A stretch of DNA of 64,000 nt from Oscarella lobularis. Taxonomy: Eukaryota > Porifera > Homoscleromorpha > Homosclerophorida > Oscarellidae. The position numbers and the translations under genes are program-made. The stretch covers positions 1,732,325-1,796,324 of the forward strand of contig NC_089193.1 of the NCBI RefSeq assembly GCF_947507565.1, in the 5' to 3' direction. Positions 51,501-63,562 of this stretch are shown here, piece after piece. The notes beneath the pieces were generated by a model that did not search any database, was not told the DNA's origin, and worked only from the letters and a program-made list of their open reading frames with translations. Positions within the stretch are counted from its first letter, which is position 1, and each line of letters begins with the position of its first letter.

Positions 51501-54500
51501 ATCTAAGAAGAGCGCAATCTCAGAGTTCTCTATAGAATAAAAAGCGACTGTAGAGTCACCTAGCGTCGTGTGAATTCTGCATACAAGAGTTAAACGACTC
51601 ATCAAGGACTTTAGGATAGAAACTAAGACATGGGACTCTTTCTTACCAAAGAATAATTCGCTACTGATTCCACTTACCAGAGTGTCGACAAATCAGACGT
51701 TTCAAACAAAACCTTATAAGGAAATTCGTCTCTTTCCCCACTCGAGTACGCGTGTATATTATACCTCTTCCAAATTATCAACCATTTTACTGTGAAAAAC
51801 GGCGGTGTTCATCAAACAGGCGACGTCTGTGTGATCCTTTAGTCCAAGTGACGATTTCGCTGTCGAAGTGTAAGCCTAGAGAAAAAGTCTCGACGATTTT
51901 CTCAAAGATTCTTTCCTTTTTTGTACCTGAAATCGAACCCAATCCAATCGAAAACCTCTAAGATCAAATTCATCTTCATTCTCAACTGAATTCAAATTCA
52001 AATTTATTGGTAGAAGTGGTGCTGTCTCTCTTCTACCTTGCTTGACGTTGAGAGCCGACATTCGTTGCTCAAATGACGTCAAAAGCTCGGATTCATCATC
52101 CGAGCAAATGCTGATTTTCTACAGAGACTCGTAGAATAAAAAACGAGAGCCCCACCCCGGGTTTCTCACCTGAATAGCATCCCGAAAGGACGTCACATCA
52201 AAGCGAGATAAATACTGAACAAAATAGCGTTGCATGACCTGAGAGTATTTCCTCACCAAAGCTAGAAAGAAGCCTCCAAAAGAAGTCTCTCTTGCACCTA
52301 TCTTATTACCTCTCAATTCCTGCATATAGTACAGAAGTTCCGGTAATCCCTTGTCTTTAAAATCAGCGGGATTCAGTTTCGATTTCGGTTTTGGTACAGG
52401 ATCATTAGTAAAATGACGAACAAGCCAGAGAACTTCGTCTCGAGCCAGTGAGAGAGCCATAAACACCATTAGGGCCTAAGTAAAATAATTACGTAAAATA
52501 CTCACGTTACTTTTTCCTCTACTTTGGGTCCAAGAAGACCGGGCTGGTCGCCAAGCAACAGATGCAATTCAGCCATGCTTTCCTTCAAATACTGTCGTCT
52601 TCCTCGATGCATCAAAGCGCTAAAGAACCGACTTGGAAGTGTTACAAAGTAGCTAGTCTATACTATAACTAACCACGAGTTTAAGGCTTGGGTATGGATC
52701 TCTTTAAGCTCTGTGCCAAATTTTTTCCTAACAGAACACGTGATTATTTATTTATTTAATCGTTTTCGTGTCTTACCCTTTCATAACGATTTCAAAAGCG
52801 TGATGAATTTGCACGACTTCGTCTCGAAAGAGTGGAACAACGTAGCCATCCGTCATTGCCGCTCGCCACAGGTCCATCGCCCCGGGAGACGAAAGCCGAT
52901 TGGAAGTCAATAGAAATCCAACTAAAAAACGTCAGATTAAATAAAATGTTGATATATAATTTATTCCAGGGTTCTGCCCACATGGGTTGGCATGGGTCGG
53001 CCCCGACCCTCACTCGCCTATCGCAGCCCCATACTACTAAACGTTATGACCAAGACAAATCTCAAATTGTCCAAGACTGGCTAACTGTTCTCTCCTGTAA
53101 TAAACTACAGTGAAACTACAGAGACTGGCCAACTCTTCTCTCCTGTAAAAAACTACAGTCAAATTAAAGAGACTGGCCAACTCTTCTCTCCTGTAATAAA
53201 TTACAGCGAAATTACAGGGGGTTAGACAACGGGTCTCTACTGTAATAAATTACAGCGAAATTACCCCTAGGGGGTAGCCAAAGGGTCTATCCTGTAATAA
53301 ATTACAGCGAAATTACAGGGAGTTAGCCAACGGGTCTCTCCTGTAATAAATTACAGCGAAATTACAGGGGGATAGCCAACGGGTCTGTCCTGTAATAAAT
53401 TACAGCGAAATTACAGAGGGTTAGACAACGGGTCTCTACTGTAATAAATTACAGCGAAATTACAGGGGGTTAGCCAACGGGTCTGTCCTGTAATAAATTA
53501 CAGCGAAATTACAGGGGGTTAGCCAACGGGTCTCTACTGTAATAAATTACAGCGAAATTACAGGGGTTAGCCAACGGGTCTCTCCTGTAATAAATTACAG
53601 CGAAATTACAGGGGGTAGCCAAAGGGTCTATCCTGTAATAAATTACAGCGAAATTACAGGGGGTTAGCCAACGGGTCTATCCTGTAATAAATTACAGCGA
53701 AATTACAGGGGGTTAGCCAACGGGTCTCTACTGTAATAAATTACAGCGAAATTACAGGGGTTAGCCAACGGGTCTCTCCTGTAATAAATTACAGCGAAAT
53801 TACAGGGGGTTAGCCAACGGGTCTCTACTGTAATAAATTACAGCGAAATTACAGGGGTTAGCCAACGGGTCTCTCCTGTAATAAATTACAGCGAAATTAC
53901 AGGGGGTTAGCCAACGGGTCTCTACTGTAATAAATTACAGCGAAATTACAGGGGGTTAGCCAACGGGTCTGTCCTGTAATAAATTACAGCGAAATTACAG
54001 AGGGTTAGACAACGGGTCTCTACTGTAATAAATTACAGCGAAATTACAGGGGGTAGCCAAAGGGTCTATCCTGTAATAAATTACAGCGAAATTACAGGGG
54101 GTTAGCCAACGGGTCTCTCCTGTAATAAATTACAGCGAAATTACAGGGGGTGAGCCAACGGGTCTCTACTGTAATAAATTACAGCGAAATTACAGGGGGT
54201 AGCCAACGGGTCTATCCTGTAATAAATTACAGCGAAATTACAGGGGGTTAGCCAACGGGTCTCTCCTGTAATAAATTACAGCGAAATTACAGGGGGTAGC
54301 CAAAGGGTCTATCCTGTAATAAATTACGGCGAAATTACAGGGGGTTAGCCAACGGGTCTCTACTGTAATAAATTACAGCGAAATTACAGGGGGTTAGACA
54401 ACGGGTCTCTACTGTAATAAATTACAGCGAAATTACAGGGGGTTAGCCAACGGGTCTTTCCTGTAATAAATTACAGCGAAATTACAGGGGGTAGCCAACG

Positions 54501-56232
54501 GGTCTATCCTGTAATAAATTACAGCGAAATTACAGGGGGTTAGCCAACGGGTCTCTCCTGTAATAAATTACAGCGAAATTACAGGGGGTTAGCCAACGGG
54601 TCTGTCCTGTAATAAATTACAGCGAAATTACAGAGGGTTAGACAACGGGTCTCTCCTGTAATAAACTACAGCGAAATTACAGGGGGTTAGCCAACGGGTC
54701 TCTCCTGTAATAAACTACAGCGAAGTTACAGGGGGCTAGCCAACTCTTCTCTCCTGTAATAAACTACAGTGAAATTAAAAGATATTGGCCAACCGAAGAC
54801 AATTTTTGAAAATCGTCTAAGATAATTTTAAAAATCGTCTAAGACAAGATTTTAAAATCGTCTGTGACGATTTTAAAAATTGTCTCAGACCATTTAAAAT
54901 CTCGTACTATATCTTATTCCCACACTGAAAAAATTCTCGGCAGAACCCTGTTATTGCGTACTTGTTATCCACTTGGTCATGTCATTAAGAGACAGATACT
55001 CACAAGGCATCTATAAAATACATTAGGTATTAAAAGAATTAGAGAAATTTCGAAAACTAATACTGTTTGGGACTCGAAAGGAGTGAGCATTTTTTGAGGC
55101 TGGCGACTCAAATTAAAAAAGTCGCCCCCCGTCTGCTTCATCTAAATAAAAAATTATAAAAAACATAAACTTTATATACCAGCCAATTTACCTGCTCTGC
55201 TGATAGATTTCTTCTAAAGTAAATAGGAGATAGAGAAATCAGAGCCTCAGCAATTTGCTAAAAAAGGCTCTAGTTATTAATTACAGTATTTCATTTTATT
55301 ATTAACTTGCCTTGGAATGCGGAGCAAAGTCCTCTGTGAGTTTCTTTAGGGGATTTTCGTAATCAATCACCATTTGGCCAAGTCGTGGAAACGATGGCTC
55401 GCTTTATTTAAAAATGAGGTCGTTTTATGTCACGTGAATGTTTTGTCCTCACCCCGATCCATTCTGTATTTCGTACGCGTGATTATAAAGCCCCATGAGC
55501 GATTTTCGATCGTCAATTCGCGACAGAATTATCATGAGAGACGCGTAGTTCACAACCAAGTCCAAGAAAAGATGCGTCAAGTCGAAATTCAGAGCCTAGC
55601 AAGAAAAACACATAAAAAAAATTTTTAGGCGTCAGAAAAATATAAAACGCAGACCAAATCAAAAGAGACTTGCGCCGACGAAACAACATTGAATAAATCA
55701 ATAGCATGTTCCTAAAACAAAAAAGAAGACAGACTATATATAATCTATACAATATTTATTGATTTTAGGTATAGGTGTAAGAGCCAGTAACCAAAAATAG
55801 GCAGATAGCATTAGCCACGCCCCTCGTCGCCCTTCGCTTTCATAAACGGCTTTTGTTCGTCGACTTACCTTGAATTCGAGTATGTCTTGGAATGTGTAGT
55901 AGTAGCCGCGCAGTCCCTGCACGATTTCGGCGCGCAGCGTCTGCACGGCGGGCATTCCCGGTCCGCGCGTTTCGACGACGGGAAATCGGCGCCCGATCGC
56001 CTTGATTGCCGGTTCGAGTTGCTTGTCGGTGAGAAACGACGGTCGATTGCGCGGCTCGCTGCAGATCTGTGAGCAATTCGAGCGTTCTACTTCCGGGCGA
56101 ATGAGAATCGGGCGATTTTCTCGCCTTTTTGATGTTCGACGTTCGCGTCAGGACGCCGACGGCGCGATCGTTGAGTATTGTCAGCTTTTCGGCTAGTTTC
56201 AGTTCGAGAGGGTTGAGATTCTGGCTCAACAT
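48558..56232 (-). CDS. NCKAP1: NCK-associated protein 1 (NAP1), WAVE regulatory complex subunit
   Basis: Large all-helical subunit that pairs with CYFIP/Sra1 in the WAVE complex controlling Arp2/3 actin assembly. Start [20 protein letters not shown] (56232) matches the human [20 protein letters not shown] lead. Further conserved exons: [45 protein letters not shown] (52119-52469), [14 protein letters not shown] (about 51920), [16 protein letters not shown] (50800-50900), the TSFDKPD-like [18 protein letters not shown] (49750), [12 protein letters not shown] (49400) and [20 protein letters not shown] (48690). The last exon [16 protein letters not shown] ends with TAG at 48558-48560. Introns are mostly short; one of about 2 kb (52940-54990) holds a TIR element with satellite. 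The final intron has a 12-C polypyrimidine tract. Individual exons were not all resolved. Confidence 0.92.
48616..48627 (-). promoter_or_regulatory. Poly-C polypyrimidine tract before last NCKAP1 exon
   Basis: Twelve consecutive C on the minus strand, followed by TCTCAAG at the last acceptor of NCKAP1. Most other acceptors in the window are T-rich. Confidence 0.6.
50937..51230 (-). repeat. Triplicated intron segment carrying the acceptor-like motif
   Basis: About 80-110 bp repeated three times in tandem. Each copy carries GAGTCACCTTCCCCAAAAAG (or GAGTCGCC) and CATACTAAA, then TAGTCTCGAAAAAATAATTG on the plus strand. On the gene strand the repeat includes a CTTTTATTATAG acceptor, used at the exon [17 protein letters not shown]; the copies repeat it or a decayed form. 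Confidence 0.8.
52967..54950. mobile_element. TIR-bounded non-autonomous element in NCKAP1 intron
   Basis: A perfect 12-bp inverted repeat bounds the insert: CAGGGTTCTGCC at 52967-52978 and GGCAGAACCCTG at 54939-54950. TTATT flanks both sides (52961-52965 and 54951-54955), a possible target duplication with one extra C on the left. The inside is almost wholly a 49-bp tandem array plus a short AAAATCGTCTAAGA repeat (54800-54880). No transposase ORF is present. CAGGG termini recall hAT elements, but an 8-bp duplication is not seen. Confidence 0.6.
53095..54775 (+). repeat. 49-bp satellite, about 33 copies
   Basis: Consensus unit CTGTAATAAATTACAGCGAA followed by ATTACAGGGGGTTAGCCAAC and GGGTCTCTC (about 47-49 bp). 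Each unit contains an inverted repeat CTGTAAT-AA-ATTACAG and a third ATTACAG, so each can form a small hairpin. Central copies are nearly identical; the outer copies (53095-53220 and after 54700) are diverged, as expected for an array homogenised from the middle. Confidence 0.93.
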
Positions 56233-56470
56233 GTCGAGATTTCGGGAGAACTTGGAGATCCGGCTACGGCGCACGCGCAGAAAAACAATGGAAAAGATTT
56301 CGTTTTTCGAGTAGAGTACATTACTGTGTATGATTCCTATGAGGTTTTTGCCGAGAAAAAAAAACACACGGATACCAATAGTACAGCAGCCCGCCTCCAG
56401 CCAAAATTCCCCAACTAATACGATTTTACCATGTACACTATTATCTGTATCATTTAAACTTATATTTTCT

Positions 56471-57564
56471 TTAGAAATTAGACGATTTTGCCTTGTATAC
56501 TCTTCGTTTTTTCCCTCGCGTTCCGTTCAACGATTTTTCCGCGGGCATTGGGAGGACGGAGGACGGAGATTTTTGACGACAAATTTGACAGATGAATGTT
56601 TCGGGAACGTTGCTTTGACGAATGCGTGCGCACGTTAAGTGAATCCACGTCTGACACTTTCCGCATTCAATCATGGGACGTCCTTTAGAAAACATTACCC
56701 GTATATAGACATTGAGATACATACACCTTATATTATTTACCTGCAAATGGTTTTCCGCAGAAACACGTGACTAAATTCCAACTTTCATCATCTGAAATCG
56801 CATAAATTATTCAATGAAAAATTCATTTTTAATTAGTACCTGAGTTGTAATCAACGTTCTGATCGTTTTGCTCTTTCGTCGCCATTTGAACCCCTAAACT
56901 CGATCTTGACGACGGAGAAGGCGTGTCCAAAACGAGTTTCTGCTCGTCCGTCGCGTCGCTCGGACTCTCTAACGATTCCGTCGGACTTTTCATCTGAGAG
57001 AAAATCACGACGCTAGCGCGCGTAGTAAATAACAAGTGGGCACGCCCCCTTTTTGTGACTCTTGCGACACGACCGCTAAAAAGGCTCGAACGCACGCGAA
57101 AACGTAGTGGGGCGACGATCGCTCGTACGAAAGCGCAAAATAGCGACGACTCGCGACAAAAATGATGACCGGGGGGATAGGAATGAGGCGAAGGGGGCGG
57201 CTTACCTGCTCGCGCTTTTCCCAGGCCAATACGAGACTGCAGAACGTGCCGAAGTCTTCGATAACGCGTCGTCGCTTGACTTCGGGTCGAAAATCGCACA
57301 TTTCGAGCTGTGGGAGAACAATCGGAGTCAAAATAGCAGCTCGACGAGCCGAATACAGAGATATGGAGCGCTTACGAGGCTTTCGTCGACGTCGCCGCCG
57401 CTACGAATGTATTCTAGACAAAAACAGGCGCGATTTTGGTGACGGAAATAGCAAAATGCCAGCGAAGTCGATCCGCGACGGATTTTTCGTGCCGGTTTTG
57501 CAATCGCGTGCGTTTGAAGTGCTATCGAGGTCGTTTGAGTACCTGTTTCATTGAGCTCGGCCAT
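56471..57564 (-). CDS. PHF13: PHD-finger protein, PHF13/PHF23-like
   Basis: Short exons encode [20 protein letters not shown], then [20 protein letters not shown] and [13 protein letters not shown]. The last two match the conserved N-terminal KRRRTIEDFNKFCSFVLA motif of PHF13/PHF23. A Ser/Pro/acidic linker follows ([17 protein letters not shown]). The C-terminal PHD finger reads [36 protein letters not shown] and TFICQICRQ, with the Cys4-His-Cys3 pattern complete. A Lys-rich tail ends KSSNF, stop TAA at 56471-56473. PHF13 reads H3K4me2/3 in chromatin; PHF23 does likewise and affects autophagy. One ancestral-type gene probably stands for both vertebrate paralogues (inference). Confidence 0.88.
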
Positions 57565-57714
57565 CGGCGTCGGCGAAAAAAGGGAATCCCGTGAACAATA
57601 CTTGTGCTCATGCGCAAGGCGCTTGACGTCAAGTACACGTGATGACCATTACTATTATTATTGGCAGTGAGATAATTTCGCAAAAAAAACAAGTACAAAT
57701 CGACTGTACAGACC

Positions 57715-60700
57715 TTAGTCGTTTTTCTGATTATCGACTGAGAGGGATTCATTGAAAAGCCATCCAGCTCCATTTTTATGAAACAGCTGATATGATTAAT
57801 TAATTAATAAACAGTAGAATGATATTGAGGTACCTTTGGCTTGTATTCTATGACGTTTTCGACGCGAGATTTTTCATCCTGCCTCTGTCGCTCCTCCAGC
57901 TGAAGCACAAATCCAATTTTAATAGAAAAAAATATATACAGGTAATAGAGGACTTCTTCTTTGGCTTGTTCGGCCTTTGCAAAGTCGCCTCGCTTCAACG
58001 CGAGCGTTACTCGACGCCAAAGCCTTCAGAAAAGACAAAACCTCTCCACAGACACTACCACAAAGGCAGATGAATGTTTACCTCCTAGATTCATAGTCTC
58101 CCTGTACACTGATAGGTCTCACAATTTTATTTTCTCTACCACTATCAGTGGCAGAAGCATTGAATACAATTGGCTCCTATTAGGCAACAACTTTGTATAA
58201 GACTTTTGGATTTTTTTTCATAAAATGCCTTCTAACGCCTGTTTCTTTCACTCTTACCCTGTCATCTTCAAAGGCTATCGTCAATTCGTCGCTCCACAGA
58301 CCCGAAATCCTGCATAGGGGAGACTCTGACGTCGAATATCGTATCTCTCCTGAGACTGCGTTCGCCGTTCCCCCATATGAAGGCTACAAGGAAGAAGCTT
58401 TGTACTTAAAAACACTCTTTACTATATAAACCTTCGTCTGAAATTCAACTGTAGTCTGATAGCCTGACTTTTTGCATACAATTTTACAAAGTCCACCTAA
58501 TTCAACCCATGGGAGAGTCAAAATAGACCTGCACGACAAGAAACGCGTTCTAGAATGCAATAAACACTTCTAACCGTCTTCCTACCTAACATATATAGTC
58601 GGCAGAGTAAAGATATAGTCCTCATCGTGTTCCAGCAATGAAATACACACTAAAGGAGCCTCAAAAAAGACTGATCTGCACGTAGACTACTCAAAGTACC
58701 CTCTCCATCTAGTTCTACGCCCACTGCCATGCCAAGAAACTTTGGCTTTGTCCACAAGTGTCCGTTTAGTTGAGTGCGTTTGGACGGACATTTGGAATAA
58801 AGTGCAGAGACTATAGTACATGAATAGCGAATGTCTCTGCGCGAAGAATCAATGCAAATTGCTTACTGGGCGGATTGTGCGACACTTGCTCTGCTGTGAA
58901 CGTCACCGCCCCATCGGGACTATCCCACATACATTCAAAAAATTCGCCTAGGATAGGGTTATACGGTTTTCGTCCCCCGGAGTTCTAGCAGAGAATAAAG
59001 TCATGAAAAATCGAGCGTAAGGGTTGGAAGTACAATTTTTCCTGATGAAAACGACGTCAGAAAGTATTTAGTCACTCTAATCATCCTTTCTTCTGACGTA
59101 GCACCATCAGTTAGCCTAGGAAGGCTCTCCAAAGCGCAAGGGAATTCGCTACTCGTGATATTACCCTCGGAACACATCGGGACGCGAGAGAAAATCGGCA
59201 ACCATTTCCAAAAGCGATCGTCTCTCCAAGATAAACACGGGAGAAGAGACCTACGAAATCCTCGCGCTAAACTCTAGCTCTAAGCATCACAAGGGGAGCC
59301 CTACTCGAGTCATATCAACGCCTAGCTTGAGTTGGGAGAGCAATTGAAGTACAACGCTCTTTTTTTTCTTATCGCCTTCTATGTCTAATTGACTAGGAGT
59401 GCCTTCGTATAGACTGTCGACTTCGAGTGCGCTCTTCTCCTCAGTATCATCACTGTTCTGCGTGGATCTAATCCCCCCCTCGATTGTATTAAAATCTACG
59501 TGAAATTTTGGTATATTTACGTTGTTTCGTTGATGGATGCAGGGGAAGATTCTGTGGCTGAGGCAGGTATCCACTCTATCTTACTTCCTACTCAAAAAAG
59601 TCTAAAAAATGAAGAAATTACGTGGGAATTTTACCTGGAATTAAAGACTTGACAGCACTAGTCTAAAGATAAATAGAATGATCTTCGTTTTGAGCCAAGA
59701 TAACGATACATACGTGGTCAATTTCATCAACAGACGCTGTTTGTTTGGCTTGAACTGCTAGGAGTTTAAAGCACGAGTGCAAAGTGCTGAGAGCGATTTC
59801 TGACGTCGCTTTCATCAGCAAAATATCCTAACGCGAACGCCCAACTCAACGCACTTCTTAGAATATACATTAAACTATGTACTGGATCAGAATACGGATC
59901 GAGAGCAGCGTCCTTCTTTCCTATTAATTCCAACTGATGTAGCAGCGACTCGTGGTGCGATTCAGTCAGCTCAAGAACGTCCCCAACCCCAACTAAAGGC
60001 GACGTAGAATCGCGTACCCCTACACCGCCACTACGACGCCCAGACTCTCCCTAATAAGTATTCCCAGTCGACTATATACGAATATTTATCTTAGCACCGT
60101 CATTTTTCTTCCTACGGTTGGATCGGAGCGCGATGACGTTTTCCCTATTGACATTAGCCGGTCTTTTATTGTCGTTTTTCGCGGTCGAGGAAGAGCGGCG
60201 TCTTGCTGGGCTGGAGTCGTATTAGCGCCCTTTGAAAAATAAAATTCTTCATAGACATATTTGAAAAATTTCATAATATATCACTTTATGATTTGGCTTG
60301 AGATTCTCAATCACTTGTCTGAGTTTTGTCACCCAGCTTTGTCTTTCCTTAGCGTTTACGGCTACGGAAAGGATGAGATATATCTAAGCTGAGATTACCA
60401 CGTGCAAAGGCTACCTCTCAGCTTAAAGGTATCCCCATTGGTGGGATGTATGCCAAACGTTTGAGAATCGTCGTCCGAAGGCGAAACAACGGCTCCCTAG
60501 CAACGACAGAGATTACTCAATAAATATTCCATCGCTATTACGAATAACTAAAGTACTTCCCTACGTCTTCCGGTTATTTTATCTCACCTCAAGGTAAATG
60601 GATCCTCTTGGTGGCCCCTTCTTCTTGTCTTCGGACTTTGAGACGAAAATCGATTGTGCACGCGTCAAAAAAACCTTTTCGAGCCCTTACGACGTAGTAG

Positions 60701-61039
60701 TAAAGAACGCTGGCCGTTGGATCGAGGTAGAACCATCTTGGCTGCCATCCCTTCAGCGGATTCGTCCATTTGTTCAATTGGCCTTCGATTGGCTGCTTTA
60801 GGCGACTAGCGTGCAAATTTACTACGATACGAAGCGATTGCGTTCCTTTCGCTCACTCGAGACGACGTTTTTCTTGCATTTCGACTTCCTGGCGGATTGA
60901 GAACGTGTTTTATTCTTGGGTTCTTGTGACTTAGGCTTACCGCTGCCCTGGCCATCACGTCGCGTATCCGGGCTCGCTCTTCGTCGGTTATCTTTCGATC
61001 GCTGCTGTTTCGCTGACTATCGGCGGCTTGCGAGGCCAT
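57715..61039 (-). CDS. OSBPL9: Oxysterol-binding-protein-related protein, ORP9-like
   Basis: Lipid-exchange protein with PH and ORD domains. Exon 1 (61039) encodes [16 protein letters not shown] and [17 protein letters not shown]; exon 2 adds [10 protein letters not shown]. An in-phase acceptor at CACGCTAG leads to [20 protein letters not shown] and WQPRWFYLD, the ORP9-11 PH start. A linker (59287-60280) carries phospho-type Ser/Thr stretches. The ORD begins [21 protein letters not shown] and continues [37 protein letters not shown], then the fingerprint EQVSHNPP, where families normally have EQVSHHPP. The end is [12 protein letters not shown] and [16 protein letters not shown], stop TAA at 57715-57717. 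Known ORP9 exchanges PI4P/PS or cholesterol at ER-Golgi contacts. The His-to-Asn change and N-terminal extension are notable. Confidence 0.88.
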
Positions 61040-61085
61040 CTTTCGTGACGTAAACTTACGTCACGTGTTGGAATCCCGGCCTAAC
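61040..61085. promoter_or_regulatory. 46-bp bidirectional promoter with inverted ATF/CREB-like sites and E-box
   Basis: Only 46 bp separate the ORP9-like and CWF19L1 start codons. It holds a perfect 9-bp inverted repeat GTGACGTAA-AC-TTACGTCAC (61045-61064), that is two TGACGTAA sites facing each other. The right arm runs into CACGTG (61062-61067). The symmetry suits a shared promoter. Confidence 0.7.
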
Positions 61086-63549
61086 ATGGCGGCTCCGCTA
61101 AAAGTGTACGTTCTCTACAGAGAAGTTTGGTTTTTGTATGGCACTTGTGCTTTAGATTGGTTGCAGGTGATGTGAACGGTCGTTTCGATCTCCTTTTCGG
61201 TCGCGTTCGGACGATCCTGAAGAAAAGCGGGCAGTTCGAAGTAGAAACGCATAACTCTGAATTTCTTCATTTACCACTGCCATCTAGATGCTTCTCTGCA
61301 TTGGAAACTTCTTCGGAAGCTCGTTCGAAGAAGCGAAATGGTCCCAATACAAAGACGGCAGCGCAGAAGGTCCGCAAATGAACAGAACCATTTTTTCCGT
61401 GTAGTCGTATCATAGCAACCTACTAGTGCCCCTTCCTACCTACATCCTGGGTCCCGTATCGGCTGAACAAGTCGCTTTCTACGGCGAAGACGTCGAAAAC
61501 GGCAAAGAACTATGCACCAATCTAACCTACCTAGGCAAGAAACAAATTCAAATCATTCGACTATATAAAATTTTCAGGTCGAAGAGGATTTTTCACTCTA
61601 TCCGGCGGACTTCAAATAGCCTACTTGAGCGGACTCTACAACGAGGAAACGTACCCAAAATCGGAAAGAGAAGACCCTGTTAGACTTCCCATCCTTATAT
61701 ATACACATTAAATTTTGAGAATTTTTAGGTGTACTTTCATAGGGACGATATTGATCATTTACTCTCGCGAACAGTGGGTAGAGACTTCGCGGGAGTCGAT
61801 CTCTTTATTAGCTCGGAATGGCCCAGTGGCGTGTTCAAATTCACAGCCAAACCCGTTAATTTTATAATACCCCCTCTCGATTGTTAGACATACGGTGTTT
61901 CCTCTAGGAAAAATTTGGGGAAATGACTGTTGGATCTTCCCCCCTTGCTCAACTAGCAAAAGCGTTGAAGCCGCGTTATCACTTCGCTGCTATGTTAGGA
62001 ATGTTCTACGAGCGATCTCCATACAGGTTTTTATATCTAATTAGCGAAATTTTCAATGACTAAGACGTTCTGAGAAGGAATCACAAGGTCCTCCAAGAAT
62101 CTCAGACACACGTTAGTCGATTTATTGCACTAGCGAACGCGGATAACGGCGATAAAAAGGAGAGGGTATACATAAAAAGCGTTGTGGGGATTTAGCTTAG
62201 TGTATATCTCGTCCCAGTACCTCTACGCTTTCAATATCGTTCCCATGACCGCGATGAAGAGAGACGCTTTAATCGCGCAACCTCAGAACGCAACCGAATG
62301 CCCATACGGACCGAATACAGACGAGAAACAGCACTCGAGAGTTCGTTACACCTTAACTCTACTTATGAATAAAACGATGGGGTTATCTCTAGAGGGAGCA
62401 GCCCCAGAGCTACTTCTTTGATACAAGCAGTAGCGCTGAAAGTCGCAAACGAAGTGGTCCACACGAAAGTCAAGGTTCGATAATCGTGGCTTATGTTTAG
62501 AAGCGTTTTTTACTGGCGTTCAACAGGGCCCCGTTCTAAGCAACACAAACCGCCTGGTACTTGTTAGCGTTCCCCGTACCGAGAGCCTAATACTTTGCGC
62601 TTTAGTTCCACAGGGTCCCTGTTGGTTTTGCTTAGGCAGTCCCGAAGTCGAACGCCACTTAATCGTCAGTGTAGGCGAAAACGTAAGGAGGGAACGTTCA
62701 CGTATGATAAGTTTGGATACAACGGGTTCTTAGTGCTACTTGGCATTGCCTAAAGGGGGTCTCGTATCAGAGCACACGCTTATACTTCCTATTGGTCACT
62801 ATAGGTCGAGTTTAGAGGTGCCACAGGTACGCAAACTCGCGAATTTTTCTATTTTTTAAATTAATAGTCGTGCTATAGGAGGTCTCTGATGAAGCCGAGA
62901 AATATCTTTTTCAATTTTTCCTATTTGCGCACTCCCCCCTTAATAGATTTTTCTTAACATTTCGCACGTTCAAACGAGCCCTTCGCCAATATTACCAGAG
63001 CAAGCGACAAACTCTGGTAATATTCGAACGCAATTTCCATTCACCGCACTTACAATTTCAGGTAAAACTCATAGAGGGAAATATCATTAAAAATATTCAA
63101 TTAATTAATAGGCTGTTCCAATAACGGGGCTCCAATCTGACGAACTAAGGGAAATCTTCAAGGCACAAGGCATGGAACAGGGCATAGACTTCATAGAAGT
63201 ACCACGCGACGGAAAACTCAAAGACGTGAGCCCCCCTCCCTCCCTCCCTCCCTCCCTCCCTCCCTCCCTCCCTCCCTCCCTCCCAACCAAATGACCATAC
63301 CTTTAGTTTATCACTCCAAACGTGCCCTTTTTTCACGTGGAATTCGACAACGGAGAGCGTCTTCTTCACCGCATACGAGGCCGATTTCCCGTCCAGTTTG
63401 GACGCGAGGTACTCGCCTCAAGGAACGTCCTTGATGCCCCGGAACGAATTGACTGGAAATCGTGCGCTGTTTCGAAGGACAAAGAGACCCAAATGGCGAC
63501 ACGAATTCGTAGAAACTTCCAGCCATTTGATTTCACTAGAGAACTCTAA
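61086..63549 (+). CDS. CWF19L1: CWF19-like protein 1 (Drn1/CwfJ family)
   Basis: Metallophosphoesterase-like plus CwfJ domains; family members work in intron-lariat debranching and spliceosome recycling. The start ATG at 61086 encodes MAAPLKV, split by a 50-bp intron before [20 protein letters not shown]. Then [57 protein letters not shown] and [20 protein letters not shown]. These are followed by [40 protein letters not shown] (the CwfJ zinc-type CxxC with downstream His) and the HIT-like LPIGHYRS. The last exon is [20 protein letters not shown] to [12 protein letters not shown], stop at 63547-63549. An intron near 63225-63300 contains a (CCCT)n run. Only 13 bp separate its stop from the convergent neighbour's stop. 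Confidence 0.93.
63231..63284 (+). repeat. (CCCT)n microsatellite, G-quadruplex-prone on minus strand
   Basis: About 13 CCCT units in the penultimate intron of CWF19L1. The minus strand is (AGGG)n, which fits intramolecular G-quadruplex consensus. Length is probably polymorphic. Confidence 0.9.
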
Positions 63550-63562
63550 TAAGGAAACGTTT

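Noticed and set aside
53095-54775. CRISPR or tRNA-like interpretation of the 49-bp hairpin repeats
   Set aside because: No unique spacers and no tRNA fold; it is a tandem satellite in an intron.
52979-54938. Transposase gene inside the TIR element
   Set aside because: The interior is tandem repeat only; no ORF of useful length is present.
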